From assembly GCA_019358855.1 (NCBI GenBank), contig JAHHII010000017.1:23392-87391 (forward strand): a stretch of 64,000 bases of DNA, written 5' to 3'. Numbering within the stretch: position 1 is the first letter of the stretch; each line of letters begins with the position of its first letter. Both the position numbers and the translations under genes were made by a program. This DNA is from Timaviella obliquedivisa GSE-PSE-MK23-08B. GTDB taxonomy: Bacteria; Cyanobacteriota; Cyanobacteriia; Elainellales; Elainellaceae. Shown here one piece after another: positions 37,052 to 46,161 of this stretch. The notes below the pieces were generated by a model. That model worked only from the letters and a program-made list of their open reading frames with translations. It ran no database searches and was not told the origin of the DNA.

Positions 37052-37558
37052 TCATGGCTTCACCTGATCATTTGGCAAGATTGCTCCCGTCAGCGTTGCG
37101 CCTTGCAACTTAGCTCCCTGCAATTTTGCCCCCGTTAAATTAGCTTGGCTTAAGTTTGCACCCCTCAAATCAGCATTGCTTAAATTAGCATTGCGCAAAT
37201 ATGCCCCCGTTAAGTTAGCTTTACTCAAGTTTGCACCACTTAAATTAGCTGAGGTGAGTGCCACACCTTGAAGATTAGCGTTGCTCAGGTCTGCGTTACT
37301 CAGGTTAGCACTATCTAAGAGGGCTTCGCTCAAGTTACTTCCAGTTAACTTAGCATTGCTTAAGTCAGCCCGATTTAGCAGACCCTTACTAAAATCAGCG
37401 TTACTAAAATCGCTGTTAGCTAACTGACATTCGACACAGCTTTTAGTCTTGAGTAGATCGACGCGAGGATCGGGCTTAGCGCATCCACTCATCAGTGAAA
37501 AGAACAGGATAGAACTGAGAAAAATACTAATTTTTTGTAAATACATAAAAAGACTCAT
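37052..37558 (-). CDS. Pentapeptide-repeat lipoprotein
   Basis: 168 residues. The lipoprotein signal ends SLMSGC with Cys26. A short linker with C-V-E-C ([12 protein letters not shown]) leads into about 22 pentapeptide units of the A(D/N)LSN type, which fold as a right-handed beta-helix. The function of such lipoproteins in cyanobacteria is unknown. Its ATG overlaps the futB stop by one base (TAATG), so it is translated with the iron permease and may have an accessory role there. The repeats make the gene prone to length change. Confidence 0.88.
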   Translation of the reverse strand: MSLFMYLQKISIFLSSILFFSLMSGCAKPDPRVDLLKTKSCVECQLANSDFSNADFSKGLLNRADLSNAKLTGSNLSEALLDSANLSNADLSNANLQGVALTSANLSGANLSKANLTGAYLRNANLSNADLRGANLSQANLTGAKLQGAKLQGATLTGAILPNDQVKP

Positions 37559-39240
37559 TAATTTTCACCTGAAGACGAAGACTGCCTTCGACGAATTTGC
37601 CAGCTTAAGGTTAGCACTGGAATCATTCCGACCAGAACAATTGTTAGCGCTGGTGCGGCTGCCTCTGCTAGCCGTTCATCTGAAGCAAGTTGGTAAACGC
37701 GCACAGCTAGCGTGTCAAAATCGAACGGGCGAACAATTAAGGTCGCAGGCAATTCTTTCATGACATCAACAAAAACGAGCAACGCAGCCGTCAACAATCC
37801 GCTTCGCATCAAGGGGACGTGCACACGCGTTAAGGTTTGCTGAGTATTGTGCCCCAAAGAATGAGCAGCCTCGTCTAAGTTGGGTTTAATTCGTTCTAAG
37901 CTCGCTTCAACAGTGCTAAAAGCTACTGCCAAAAAGCGAACAAGATAGGCAAAAATGAGTGCCGCGATCGTGCCGCTTAACAGTAGCCCAGTAGAAATAC
38001 CAAAGGTCGATTTCATAACAGCATCCACTAGCTGATCAACCTGCCCCATCGGAATTAAGATTCCGACCGCAATCACCGATCCTGGAATGGCGTAACCCAT
38101 GACCGCTAATCGCACTGCTAAAATCATGCTCCGAGTCGGATGCAACCGTAAGCCATAAGCCATAATCAAGGCGATTGCCCCGCAAATGCCTGCCGTTAGC
38201 CCTGCCATCAACAAGCTATTCTGAACAAAGCTCCAAAACCGAGGATTAAAAGTTTCATTCCAACTGGCTAGAGTCAGTTGCAACAGAGTTATTGCCGGAA
38301 TCACAAATCCTATCAAAATGGGTAAAACGCAAACGCTCTGAGCGATCGCTTCCCGCATTCCACCCAGGGCGTATCTGGGTATTCGCTGATCGAGGCTGCC
38401 GCTTTGATAATACTTTGCCCGTTGTCGAAACCAGCGTTCGACTAAAATCAGCACCAGGATGAACCCCATCAAACAAGCCGCCAGTTGTGATGCCGCAATC
38501 CGTTCACCCATGCCGAACCAAGTGCGGTAAATTCCTGTGGTAAAGGTGTTAACGCTAAAAAACTGCACCGTTCCAAAGTCGCTAAGCGTTTCCATTAATG
38601 CTAAAGCTGTACCTGCTGCGATCGCCGGACGTGCCAACGGCAAAGCCACCCGCCGAAAACTTTGCCAAGGATTACAGCCCAAAGCCCGGCTTGCTTCTAA
38701 GGTGCAAACAGATTGCTCTAAAAACGCGACTCGCGCTAATAAGTACACGTAGGGATAGAGCACTAATGTCAGCATCAAGATTGCGCCAGGCAGCGATCGC
38801 ACGGGTGGGAACCAATACTCTGCGGCACTGCTCCAGCCAAACAATGCTCGTAAACCTGTTTGTATAGGGCCGTAATACTCCAAAAGCTCGGTGTAAACAT
38901 ATGCCAAGATGTAGGCGGGCGCTGCCAACGGCAGTAACAGCAGCCACTCAAGCGCTCGACTGCCCCGAAAGCGACACATTGTAACCAACCATGCGGTGCT
39001 AACGCCAACGCCAATGACACCGCAGCCCACTCCTAACATCAATGCCAAAGAGTTAAAGAGATAACTTCCTAAAACAGTAGAAGCCAAATGCGACCAAATA
39101 TTGCCGCTGGGGGTCAAAATACTGCTGAGGACTGTCAGAATCGGCAAGGACAATAAGAGGGCGATCGCTCCTACTAGTAAAGTCCAACCTTCTAATCGCC
39201 AAGACTGCCAGCGCGTTGAGCCAGAAAAATATTGCATCAA
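37558..39240 (-). CDS. futB: FutB-type Fe(III) ABC transporter permease
   Basis: 560 residues with about twelve membrane helices arranged as two homologous halves, each with the permease EAA-type loop ([22 protein letters not shown] in the first, [20 protein letters not shown] in the second). This duplicated form is typical of ferric-iron permeases (FutB/SfuB/FbpB). It forms the transmembrane path for iron brought by FutA. It is transcribed away from futA and from futC, with the two permease/ATPase genes head to head across 130 bp. Confidence 0.92.
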   Translation of the reverse strand: MMQYFSGSTRWQSWRLEGWTLLVGAIALLLSLPILTVLSSILTPSGNIWSHLASTVLGSYLFNSLALMLGVGCGVIGVGVSTAWLVTMCRFRGSRALEWLLLLPLAAPAYILAYVYTELLEYYGPIQTGLRALFGWSSAAEYWFPPVRSLPGAILMLTLVLYPYVYLLARVAFLEQSVCTLEASRALGCNPWQSFRRVALPLARPAIAAGTALALMETLSDFGTVQFFSVNTFTTGIYRTWFGMGERIAASQLAACLMGFILVLILVERWFRQRAKYYQSGSLDQRIPRYALGGMREAIAQSVCVLPILIGFVIPAITLLQLTLASWNETFNPRFWSFVQNSLLMAGLTAGICGAIALIMAYGLRLHPTRSMILAVRLAVMGYAIPGSVIAVGILIPMGQVDQLVDAVMKSTFGISTGLLLSGTIAALIFAYLVRFLAVAFSTVEASLERIKPNLDEAAHSLGHNTQQTLTRVHVPLMRSGLLTAALLVFVDVMKELPATLIVRPFDFDTLAVRVYQLASDERLAEAAAPALTIVLVGMIPVLTLSWQIRRRQSSSSGEN

Positions 39241-39370
39241 TCTAAGAAAAGGCGAACTTAAATCCCGCTAATTGAGAATCTATTTCAGGAATCACTCTAT
39301 CATGAGTCTGTGGCGGTTCACCGAACTCACCCATCGAACTGTTCAAATATTCAAATTTCTTAGCGATCGC

Positions 39371-40423
39371 ATGTCTCTCGTCTCGCCAATTCTTCAAATT
39401 GAAAATGTCACCCGCCAATTTCCTAAAACCCCTACCCCTGCGGTTACCCAAGTTTCCCTCACCCTCCATCCTGGTGAAATTTTAGGATTATTGGGCCCTT
39501 CAGGCTGCGGCAAAACAACCTTGCTGCGACTCATTGCTGGGTTTGAGCCGCTTCAATCAGGTCACATCACCCTAGCCGGACAAATCGTAGCAGGCAATGG
39601 ACATTGGGTTTCACCCGAACGACGGGACATGGGCATGGTATTTCAGGACTATGCGTTATTTCCTCATTTAAGCGTCGCTAAAAATATAGCATTTGGATTA
39701 GCGGGGCAAAAAGTAAAGGCAGACCCTGTGCTTCAAACTCTTGCCCTGGTTGGGCTCAAAGGATTAGAAAATCGCTATCCCCATGAGCTTTCCGGTGGGC
39801 AGCAGCAGCGTGTCGCCCTTGCCCGTGCCCTCGCCCGTCGCCCTTCACTCATTCTGCTAGATGAACCGCTGAGTAATTTGGATGTGCAAGTGCGGCTGCA
39901 TCTACGTCGAGAGATTAGAGAGATTTTGAAAGACACTCACACTACTGCAATTTTTGTCACCCATGATCAAGAAGAGGCGCTGGCGATTTGCGACCAAGTA
40001 GCAGTGATGCATCAGGGGAAAATTGAACAGCTTGATAACCCCGAAGCGTTATACCGCTATCCTGCCTCTCGCTTTGTCGCTGAGTTTGTGACGCAAGCTA
40101 ATTTTTTATCGGCACAGCGCCATAGCTCTATTTGGCAGACTGAGGTAGGAAGCTTTTCAATTAAGCAGGATCTTGCGGAGGAGACAGGAGCTTTGATGAT
40201 TCGGCAAGAAGATTTAAAGCTGCACCCTAGCCCAGAAAGTCAAATTGTGGTACGCGATCGCCATTTTCTAGGACGTGACTACGCTTATTGGGTGCAAACG
40301 CCCTCAGGAACGATTTTACAGGCGCGCTTATCATCAGGCACGATCGCAGTTGGCGATCGGGTCAACTGTCTTGTCAATCCCGATGCAGTTAGATTGTTTC
40401 CTTCAGGTCAACAACCTAGTTAA
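39371..40423 (+). CDS. futC: FutC-type iron ABC transporter ATPase
   Basis: Start at ATG 39371, giving 350 residues. The frame is open from 39272, but the extra 33 residues are not part of the ABC fold. Walker A GPSGCGKT (42-49), signature LSGGQQQRVALARAL, Walker B LILLDEPLSNLD, H-loop IFVTHDQEEA, and a C-terminal regulatory TOBE-like domain of about 110 residues. It energises FutB-mediated iron uptake. The members futA, futB and futC are in three orientations, so they are not one operon. Confidence 0.92.
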   Translation: MSLVSPILQIENVTRQFPKTPTPAVTQVSLTLHPGEILGLLGPSGCGKTTLLRLIAGFEPLQSGHITLAGQIVAGNGHWVSPERRDMGMVFQDYALFPHLSVAKNIAFGLAGQKVKADPVLQTLALVGLKGLENRYPHELSGGQQQRVALARALARRPSLILLDEPLSNLDVQVRLHLRREIREILKDTHTTAIFVTHDQEEALAICDQVAVMHQGKIEQLDNPEALYRYPASRFVAEFVTQANFLSAQRHSSIWQTEVGSFSIKQDLAEETGALMIRQEDLKLHPSPESQIVVRDRHFLGRDYAYWVQTPSGTILQARLSSGTIAVGDRVNCLVNPDAVRLFPSGQQPS

Positions 40424-40571
40424 CAGGCTCTACAGTACTCACACGCTAGCGTAGAAGCTTCACGGCATCCTTCATGGCTTCATCGCAGCTACTTAACCCA
40501 ACCCCGCAGTATAAAGTTCTAGTAAAACTACTGGGGAATTAAAAATTTGTTAAAGAATTCTTAAAGTTGCC

Positions 40572-43055
40572 ATGAGATTCATATCAAGGCACAAATTGAG
40601 TTCGCTTCACATTCATTTAGGTTTAGATATGGTATCAGAACTTCAAACGTTACACACTTTGGGTTCAGAAGCTGGCATTCCAGCGCTGGATGACACTGTT
40701 AATTTTTCTCGCGTACTGACGAAAATCGGAGACTATGCGGGCGCAGGTTCAGAAATTAGTGCTTACGACCCAATCACTAAGCAGCTGTTCGTGGTTGCAA
40801 CGGGGCCCATAATCGAAATTCTAGATCTAAGCAACCCCAGCAACCCGACCCTAGTTAAAGCCCTGGATTTTTCTGACTTTGGTGATGCCAGTAGCGTTGC
40901 GGTGAGTAATGGGCTGGTTGCAGTTTCGATCGTTTCTACAGTCAGTACCGATCCGGGTAAAGTTCTCTTTCTAGACGCTCAGGGTGAAATTCTAAAAGAG
41001 ATTACCGTTGGATCGGGACCGGATATGCTAACTTTCACTCCCGATGGCAAAAAGGTTTTAGTTGCCATTGAAGGAGAACCCAGCAGCTATAATCAACCCG
41101 ATTCGATCGATCCAGTGGGGGAAGTTAGCATTATTGATCTCTCAAATGGTGTTGACAATGCAACGGTTTCCAGCGCTGGATTTGAATCGTTTAACGATCG
41201 CAAGGCAGAATTGCAGGCAAAAGGTGTCCGCATCACGGGACCCAATGCCAGCGTTGCTCAAGACCTAGAGCCAGAATACATTGCTATTTCGCCCGACAGC
41301 AAAACGGCTTGGGTAGCATTACAGGAAAACAACGCGATCGCGATCGTAGACATTGCCACTGCCACCGTCACTGATATTTTGCCGCTCGGTCTCAAAAATC
41401 ATTCACTCCCTGGCAATGGACTTGATGCTAGTGATAGAGATGGCAAAATTAACATTCAAAACTATCCTATTTTTGGTTTGTACCAGCCTGATGGCATTGC
41501 TCGGTTTACTGCTGCTAATGGACGCACCTACATCGTTACAGCTAACGAAGGCGACGGTCGCGACTACGACGGTTTTGCAGATGAAGTTCGGGTGGGTAGC
41601 AGTCGCTATGTGCTTGATCCGACGATTTTTCCGAATGCTGCCGCCTTGAAACAAAACACTGCGCTCGGTCGTTTAACCGTTTCTAGCTCTTCTGGCGACT
41701 TAGATGGTGATGGCGATTTTGAACGCATTGAAGCTTTTGGCGCTCGCTCTTTCTCCATCTTTGATGCCAGTATTAAGCAGGTCTTCGATAGCGGTGACCA
41801 GTTTGAGCGCATCACAGCAGCAGCATTGCCGACTAACTTCAACTCCAATAGCGAGAACGACAGTTTCGACACCCGTAGCGACAATAAAGGACCTGAACCC
41901 GAAGGTATTGCGATCGGCAATGTTAACGGACGGGTTTATGCATTCGTTGGTCTTGAGCGAGTCGGCGGGGTCATGACTTACGATGTTACGAATCCCGAAA
42001 AACCAACGTTCGTGGATTACACAAATAGCCGCGATTTTACCGCCGAAGTCGCGACTGACGCTGCTCCAGAGGGTGTCGCGTTCATTTCTGCCAACCGCAG
42101 CCCCAACGGTAAGCCGCTGTTAATTGTGAATTACGAAGTCAGTAACAACACTGCCATCTACGAATTTACACCGCCGCCTGCAACAGGCAAGGGTGGACAA
42201 GATGGCTTTGTCGTTCAGCAAGGTGATGGCACTGCCACAATTTCAGATTTTGGCGGCATTGGTACGGGCGTGAATCCGTCGGCAGCAACTCGTGCCGAAG
42301 TTGATACCATCAAGTTTGTAGGGGCGGGTTTAACAGCGCGGAACCTACTGCTCGATCAAAAGGGTAGTGATTTAGAACTGACGTTTGAGGGAGTTTCTGA
42401 TACCAAAGTTGTCCTCAATGATTTTGCCCTCGAAAATTTGGACAATTTGCAGAAAGCTACTGGCGCTTCTGTCGATTTAGGCAACCTCCTATTTGAGGGA
42501 CAAACCAAGATTGAGGATAGCTTTGATGTCTTCAACCGCAACTGGAATTTCGATCGCATCTTTAACCGCAACTCTGTCACCTTCTTAAATGACTTGGATA
42601 ATGACATTGAAGGCTTTAATTCCTCCAATGATGTCATTAACGGTCAGGGTGGCGACGATCGCCTCTCTGGTTTGGGTGGCGACGACCTGCTGCGGGGTGG
42701 CGAGGGCAATGACTACCTAGATGGCGGTCAGGGCGACGATGTTCTCACGGGCGGTGAAGGCAATGACTGGCTGATCGGTGGCAAAGGGAACGATTTCTTG
42801 CACGGCGGTAGCGGCAGAGACGTGTTTGCTTTAGCGAAAGGAGCCGGGACTGATACCATTGCTGACTTTGAGGTGGGCAATGATTTGCTTGCACTGTCTA
42901 AAGGTTTGAGCTTCGATCGCCTTTCGATTCTTCAAGGAATTGGCGATCGCGCCGATGACACAGTGATTAGTCTAAAAAATGGACAAGAGGCGATCGTATT
43001 CTTAACGAATATAAAGGCAAATACTATCACTCATTCATCGTTCATCTTGGCTTAA
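40572..43055 (+). CDS. Choice-of-anchor I protein with C-terminal RTX repeats
   Basis: 827 residues (808 if ATG 40629 is used). Residues about 25-540 form a beta-propeller-like choice-of-anchor I region, with LTFTPDGKKVLVAIEGEPSS, YIVTANEGDGRDYDGFADE and GPEPEGIAIGNVNGR. From about 690 come RTX calcium-binding nonapeptides (GGDDRLSGLGGDDLLRGG and following), ending with the usual secretion-like tail. No N-terminal signal, so type I export is likely. Relatives are annotated as extracellular esterase or phytase-like proteins. It could use the HetC/HlyD exporter encoded next to it, though no experiment shows this. Confidence 0.82.
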   Translation: MRFISRHKLSSLHIHLGLDMVSELQTLHTLGSEAGIPALDDTVNFSRVLTKIGDYAGAGSEISAYDPITKQLFVVATGPIIEILDLSNPSNPTLVKALDFSDFGDASSVAVSNGLVAVSIVSTVSTDPGKVLFLDAQGEILKEITVGSGPDMLTFTPDGKKVLVAIEGEPSSYNQPDSIDPVGEVSIIDLSNGVDNATVSSAGFESFNDRKAELQAKGVRITGPNASVAQDLEPEYIAISPDSKTAWVALQENNAIAIVDIATATVTDILPLGLKNHSLPGNGLDASDRDGKINIQNYPIFGLYQPDGIARFTAANGRTYIVTANEGDGRDYDGFADEVRVGSSRYVLDPTIFPNAAALKQNTALGRLTVSSSSGDLDGDGDFERIEAFGARSFSIFDASIKQVFDSGDQFERITAAALPTNFNSNSENDSFDTRSDNKGPEPEGIAIGNVNGRVYAFVGLERVGGVMTYDVTNPEKPTFVDYTNSRDFTAEVATDAAPEGVAFISANRSPNGKPLLIVNYEVSNNTAIYEFTPPPATGKGGQDGFVVQQGDGTATISDFGGIGTGVNPSAATRAEVDTIKFVGAGLTARNLLLDQKGSDLELTFEGVSDTKVVLNDFALENLDNLQKATGASVDLGNLLFEGQTKIEDSFDVFNRNWNFDRIFNRNSVTFLNDLDNDIEGFNSSNDVINGQGGDDRLSGLGGDDLLRGGEGNDYLDGGQGDDVLTGGEGNDWLIGGKGNDFLHGGSGRDVFALAKGAGTDTIADFEVGNDLLALSKGLSFDRLSILQGIGDRADDTVISLKNGQEAIVFLTNIKANTITHSSFILA

Positions 43056-43077
43056 AACTTCGTCAGAAACGACAAGG

Positions 43078-43104
43078 GGGAGTGCTGAGCGCTCCCTTTT
43101 TTTT
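43078..43104 (+). terminator. Rho-independent terminator of the RTX gene
   Basis: GGGAGTGCTGAGCGCTCCC followed by eight T. The stem pairs GGGAG with CTCCC and GC with GC around TGA, 22 bp after the stop codon. Confidence 0.92.
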
Positions 43105-43105
43105 G

Positions 43106-43151
43106 GCATTGCTGCATGAAAGGATGAATCTGCTCAAATCCCCTTTCCTTT
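43106..43151. mobile_element. Left part of a small inverted-repeat element, split by another
   Basis: GCATTGCTGCATGAAAGGAT and the following CTGCTCAAATCCCCTTTCC closely match the left end of the element at 58052-58208. The match is interrupted by the insertion at 43153. The expected right end is not recognisable beyond 43330. Confidence 0.6.
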
Positions 43152-43152
43152 A

Positions 43153-43304
43153 GAGGATGTCTGAGAAGTCTAGATTGCTATCCGATCCGCCCCCTAAATC
43201 CCCCATTCTGGGGGACTTTGAAGGAGCATTGGTTCGGAAGTCCTGCCCCAGAATGGGGGGTGGGGGGCGAGTGTAAGAATCTTTGATACTTCTCAGACAT
43301 CCTC
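43153..43304. mobile_element. MITE-like element, family 1, copy A
   Basis: 152 bp bounded by perfect terminal inverted repeats beginning GAGGATGTCTGAGAAGT, with TTA on each side as a likely target duplication. No coding capacity. The interior carries CCCCCTAAATCCCCCATTCT and its imperfect complement, giving a long fold-back. About 93% identical to the reverse-oriented copy at 63295-63444. Non-autonomous; a Tc/IS630-like transposase could act on it but none is in the window. Confidence 0.85.
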
Positions 43305-43340
43305 TTAGGAGCGGGGTTAAAGAAAAACGGTGTTCTTCGC

Positions 43341-44069
43341 TTATTGGGCAATGAGTGTCAATTCATGGTCTAACCAGTTTTGAAACAATCGATCGAGAAT
43401 AATTTGACGAATCTCAGGCGTAAGCCTTGCAGGGATAAATTCTTCAACCATTAACAGGATATAGCTTTGTTCAGCCTGAACTGGTCCAATTACCTCGCCA
43501 GTATTAGCGCCTAAGAGAATAGCTGCAATTTCTGGAGTAAAGCTCCATCGATATAGTTTTCCTGCATAGCCAAACTGGAGACGACGCTGTTCATCTAAGT
43601 CGTAAAGGTGTGCTGCCTCATAAAAGCCGATTTCGTTTTCTTCAATTTGGTAAAGCAATTCCTGGGCAAGCTGAAGATAGGGCACAGCTAACTGATAGAG
43701 TAAAACTTGCTCAAATTCAAGCTGATGTTCAACAAAGTATTTTTCAATCTCATGACCAAAGAGTGATTCTGCCAATTTTGCTGCAATTAGACGATCGCTA
43801 ATTCCAGCTTCCCAATCTTCTGGTGTCATTAACTGCTCGTTTAACCACGAAAAGGTTGCCGTTGCACTTTCCAAGTGCCTTTGATGCCGCTGGCGATCGG
43901 CTTCAGCTTGAATTTCGTCTGCGGTCACGGTGATGCCTTTTGCCTTTACCGTTTCGCTGATAATTTGTTGAGACAGTACCCGTTTATAAATGTCCTTTAA
44001 GATGATTTCTCGTTTTAAGAAATCAACAATGGCTTCGGGTTGAAGAGATTGCACTGATGAACAAAGCAT
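43341..44069 (-). CDS. PPIC-type peptidyl-prolyl isomerase linked to type I secretion
   Basis: 242 residues. The helical N-terminal half with LKREIILKDIYKRVLSQQII and ITVTADEIQAEADRQRHQRH resembles the SurA/PrsA chaperone region. Near residues 140-215 there is a reduced parvulin domain (FYEAAHLYDLDEQRRLQFGY and IGPVQAEQSYILLMVEEF). No signal peptide, so a cytoplasmic chaperone is likely. Proteins of this type often stand beside cyanobacterial HlyB-like exporters. Its ATG lies 3 bp after the RTX protein stop, so it is in the same operon and could keep the RTX substrate or peptides export-competent. Confidence 0.75.
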   Translation of the reverse strand: MLCSSVQSLQPEAIVDFLKREIILKDIYKRVLSQQIISETVKAKGITVTADEIQAEADRQRHQRHLESATATFSWLNEQLMTPEDWEAGISDRLIAAKLAESLFGHEIEKYFVEHQLEFEQVLLYQLAVPYLQLAQELLYQIEENEIGFYEAAHLYDLDEQRRLQFGYAGKLYRWSFTPEIAAILLGANTGEVIGPVQAEQSYILLMVEEFIPARLTPEIRQIILDRLFQNWLDHELTLIAQ

Positions 44070-44072
44070 GGC

Positions 44073-45086
44073 TTAAGATGATAATGTTAAATTTGAATAA
44101 ATTAACGTCGATAGACCCGATGAATTAACAGTGTTGAGAACGATCGCTTGAATTCTACTACCGCCTGATCGAATTAAAGTTGCATCAAAGCTCCCGTTTC
44201 CATCTGAGTCAAAGACTTCAAATACAATATTTTGCAAAGCTTTGGCACGATTAGCGATATTTTTTGCTACTTGAATTACATCACCTTCGGCGGCATCAAA
44301 ATCTATAATCACATTGGCTAAGGTGAGGTCAGTGACTCCCTTATTCAAGACAAACCGATCAGCGCCATCGCCGCCAGTTAGCCAGTCTTGACCCAAGCCA
44401 CCGATCAGGACATCATCACCCTTGCCGCCATTCAACCAATCATCTCCCTGCCCACCTCGGAGAATATCATTGCCTGCGCCTCCAGTCATCCAATCATTGC
44501 CACCTTTGCCCCATAAATGGTCATGCCCACGATCGCCCCACAGTTGATCGTTGCGCCGTCCTCCTCGAATAAAATCGTTAAATCTGCGACCTTTGACAAA
44601 CTTCCCATCTTGATGAAACTGACTAGAAAAACTCACGGCACTGATTAATATCGGTAATGTGGCGATCGCAGAAACCAGTGAGCTATCAGAACTAGAGATT
44701 AGGGAAGATGGAGCAGGGGATACATCAATGATTAACTCCTTAGGCTGGTTAGGAGATACGTTGGTAGTTGACTCTGTAGGCTGATTAGATGGCTCAGGGG
44801 ATGGCTCAGGGGATAGCTCAGGGGATGGCTCAGGGGATGGTGCTGCAACGCTAGTGCTGACAGTTGCTCCATCAGGAGAAGACGTGGCGATCGCGCTGCC
44901 GCTACTTGATGTTGCACCAGGCGTATAAATCTGCTCACTGCTTGTGGTTTGGGAACCATCTAATTCAGTTGTGGTCGCAGTTGAGCTACTCCCTGCACCT
45001 TCTGTAGAAACGAAAGAACTACTAGAACTAGAACTTTGACTATACTTTTGACCCGAGTCAGATATAAACCAATCTAGTTTAGTCAT
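44073..45086 (-). CDS. RTX calcium-binding secreted protein
   Basis: 337 residues. Residues 15-60 are Ser/Thr-rich, 80-105 are Pro-Glu-Pro-Ser repeats, and 168-248 hold about eight G-G-x-G-x-D nonapeptides (GNDWMTGGAGNDILRGG and neighbours) that bind calcium outside the cell. The C-terminal 90 residues are the usual type I secretion region. No N-terminal signal and no double-glycine leader. It sits 30 bp downstream of the second small leader peptide and 3 bp upstream of the isomerase gene, so it belongs to the exporter locus. Catalytic domain absent; it may be a surface or matrix protein. Confidence 0.85.
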   Translation of the reverse strand: MTKLDWFISDSGQKYSQSSSSSSSFVSTEGAGSSSTATTTELDGSQTTSSEQIYTPGATSSSGSAIATSSPDGATVSTSVAAPSPEPSPELSPEPSPEPSNQPTESTTNVSPNQPKELIIDVSPAPSSLISSSDSSLVSAIATLPILISAVSFSSQFHQDGKFVKGRRFNDFIRGGRRNDQLWGDRGHDHLWGKGGNDWMTGGAGNDILRGGQGDDWLNGGKGDDVLIGGLGQDWLTGGDGADRFVLNKGVTDLTLANVIIDFDAAEGDVIQVAKNIANRAKALQNIVFEVFDSDGNGSFDATLIRSGGSRIQAIVLNTVNSSGLSTLIYSNLTLSS

Positions 45087-45116
45087 GGCGATGCACCTCT
45101 CTTGTTCAATTATGGT

Positions 45117-45419
45117 TTACCACCAATAACTCTTTCTCTCAGTAGCTCTAACTGAATAGGTATCGTTACCATTGGAGGCGTAGGCAGTTCCTTTTGCGTA
45201 GGCGGTACTATGACCTGAAACATATCCTTGATAAAGATTAGCCTGAGTATCTGTGAAGGTTTGGGTAAACTGACCTACTGCAATAGCATTGGCATTAGCA
45301 GCACTTAAATTGTATGAAGCATAGGTATTGACATTGACAGCAGCAAATAATCCTCCCTGAACTTGATCAGTTTTATGAACGTCAATTGAAATTAGATAAT
45401 TCAGGTCATCAACTTCCAT
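45117..45419 (-). CDS. Small double-glycine-leader peptide precursor B
   Basis: 100 residues from ATG 45419, preceded by GAGGA 8 bp upstream. (The frame is open to 45452, but those residues lack a ribosome site.) The leader MEVDDLNYLISI ends Q-V-Q-G-G at residues 22-23, the cleavage site expected for C39 peptidases. The mature part is rich in Ala, Asn, Tyr, Ser and Gly and includes VGQFTQTF and AYAKGTAYASN. It is a paralogue of the gene at 45607: both have DLNYL at positions 5-9, GG at the same place and F-T-Q-T-F. Likely exported and cut by the HetC-like transporter. Function unknown (signal, matrix or bacteriocin). Confidence 0.8.
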   Translation of the reverse strand: MEVDDLNYLISIDVHKTDQVQGGLFAAVNVNTYASYNLSAANANAIAVGQFTQTFTDTQANLYQGYVSGHSTAYAKGTAYASNGNDTYSVRATERKSYWW

Positions 45420-45484
45420 CAATACTTTCCTCACTGCGGCACTAATAAGCATTCAGAATGCCTCTGGTAATCAAAGATAGAAAA

Positions 45485-45519
45485 TCACTGAAAGTCATTT
45501 TTTATTTAACTTTCAGTGA
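45485..45519 (-). terminator. Hairpin between the two leader-peptide genes
   Basis: Perfect 11-bp arms TCACTGAAAGT and ACTTTCAGTGA with a 13-nt loop. On the minus strand it is followed by TTTTCTATCTTT, so it could terminate or attenuate the transcript of peptide A. Confidence 0.6.
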
Positions 45520-45606
45520 CTTTCTTAAGCTTTAAGCTTTCCTCAGTTTCTTGAGAACGAGTCACACTATAGTGTCAATTCTCAAGAGGAAATGAAAACC
45601 TAAAAA

Positions 45607-45894
45607 CTAGTAACCAGTTCCCGCAATGGCTACACCATTTGAATGAGAGCTGAAAGGAGTAGTGTTAGCGTTGTTGAAGGTTTGGGTAAACGTGCCATAG
45701 CCGTAGGCATTAGCATCCGACTCAGATGTAGCCAAATGACCCTTAGCATAGGTGTTCACATAGGCATTCTTGTAAATGTTGAGGTACTCATTGAAGTAGA
45801 TGTGGCTAAAATCATAGCCCAGATTGAATCCTCCAGATAAGTCAGTAGATTCGGAGGAAACTTCGTTCAGGTAGTTAAGATCAGAAATCAACAT
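45607..45894 (-). CDS. Small double-glycine-leader peptide precursor A
   Basis: 95 residues from ATG 45894, with AAGGAG 7 bp upstream. The leader MLISDLNYLNEVSSESTDLS ends in GG at 21-22. The mature part starts FNLGYDFSHIYFNEYLNIY and continues with Asn/Tyr/Ala-rich sequence including YGTFTQTFNNAN. It shares DLNYL, GG position and FTQTF with precursor B, so the pair arose by duplication. The transporter gene in the same cluster encodes the matching C39 peptidase. The core lacks Cys, and no modification enzymes are nearby, so lanthipeptide-type maturation is unlikely. Confidence 0.8.
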   Translation of the reverse strand: MLISDLNYLNEVSSESTDLSGGFNLGYDFSHIYFNEYLNIYKNAYVNTYAKGHLATSESDANAYGYGTFTQTFNNANTTPFSSHSNGVAIAGTGY

Positions 45895-45940
45895 GAGATT
45901 GCTCCTTGTTTGTTGTTTAAGAATCACGAATCAGCGAGTT

Positions 45941-45991
45941 GTAACTTCGTTCAAGGGACTAACAAATTTGTAACTCAACTTGAACGATTAC
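45941..45991 (-). promoter_or_regulatory. Inverted repeat upstream of peptide A
   Basis: GTAACTTCGTTCAAG (45941-45955) and CTTGAACGATTAC (45979-45991) are near-complementary, 47-97 bp ahead of the start. It could be an operator or a leader hairpin. Confidence 0.4.
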
Positions 45992-46089
45992 TTCTTAAGA
46001 ATAGGGTCTTCTTTTTAGTTTGACTTGCCATTTTGGCAGATTCTTTCAGGTTAATTACAGGTTAATTACACGGATAAAATTTCATGGGA

Positions 46090-46134
46090 AATTGTCTGCA
46101 ATAAAGCTTTTTCAAGAACTCATTGCAGACAATT
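46090..46134 (-). terminator. Hairpin downstream of hetP
   Basis: Perfect 13-bp arms AATTGTCTGCAAT and ATTGCAGACAATT with a 19-nt loop, starting 28 bp after the hetP stop on the minus strand. Probably ends the hetC-hlyD-hetP transcript. Confidence 0.6.
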
Positions 46135-46161
46135 CATTCAGGTTATTCGACTACAAAGTCA

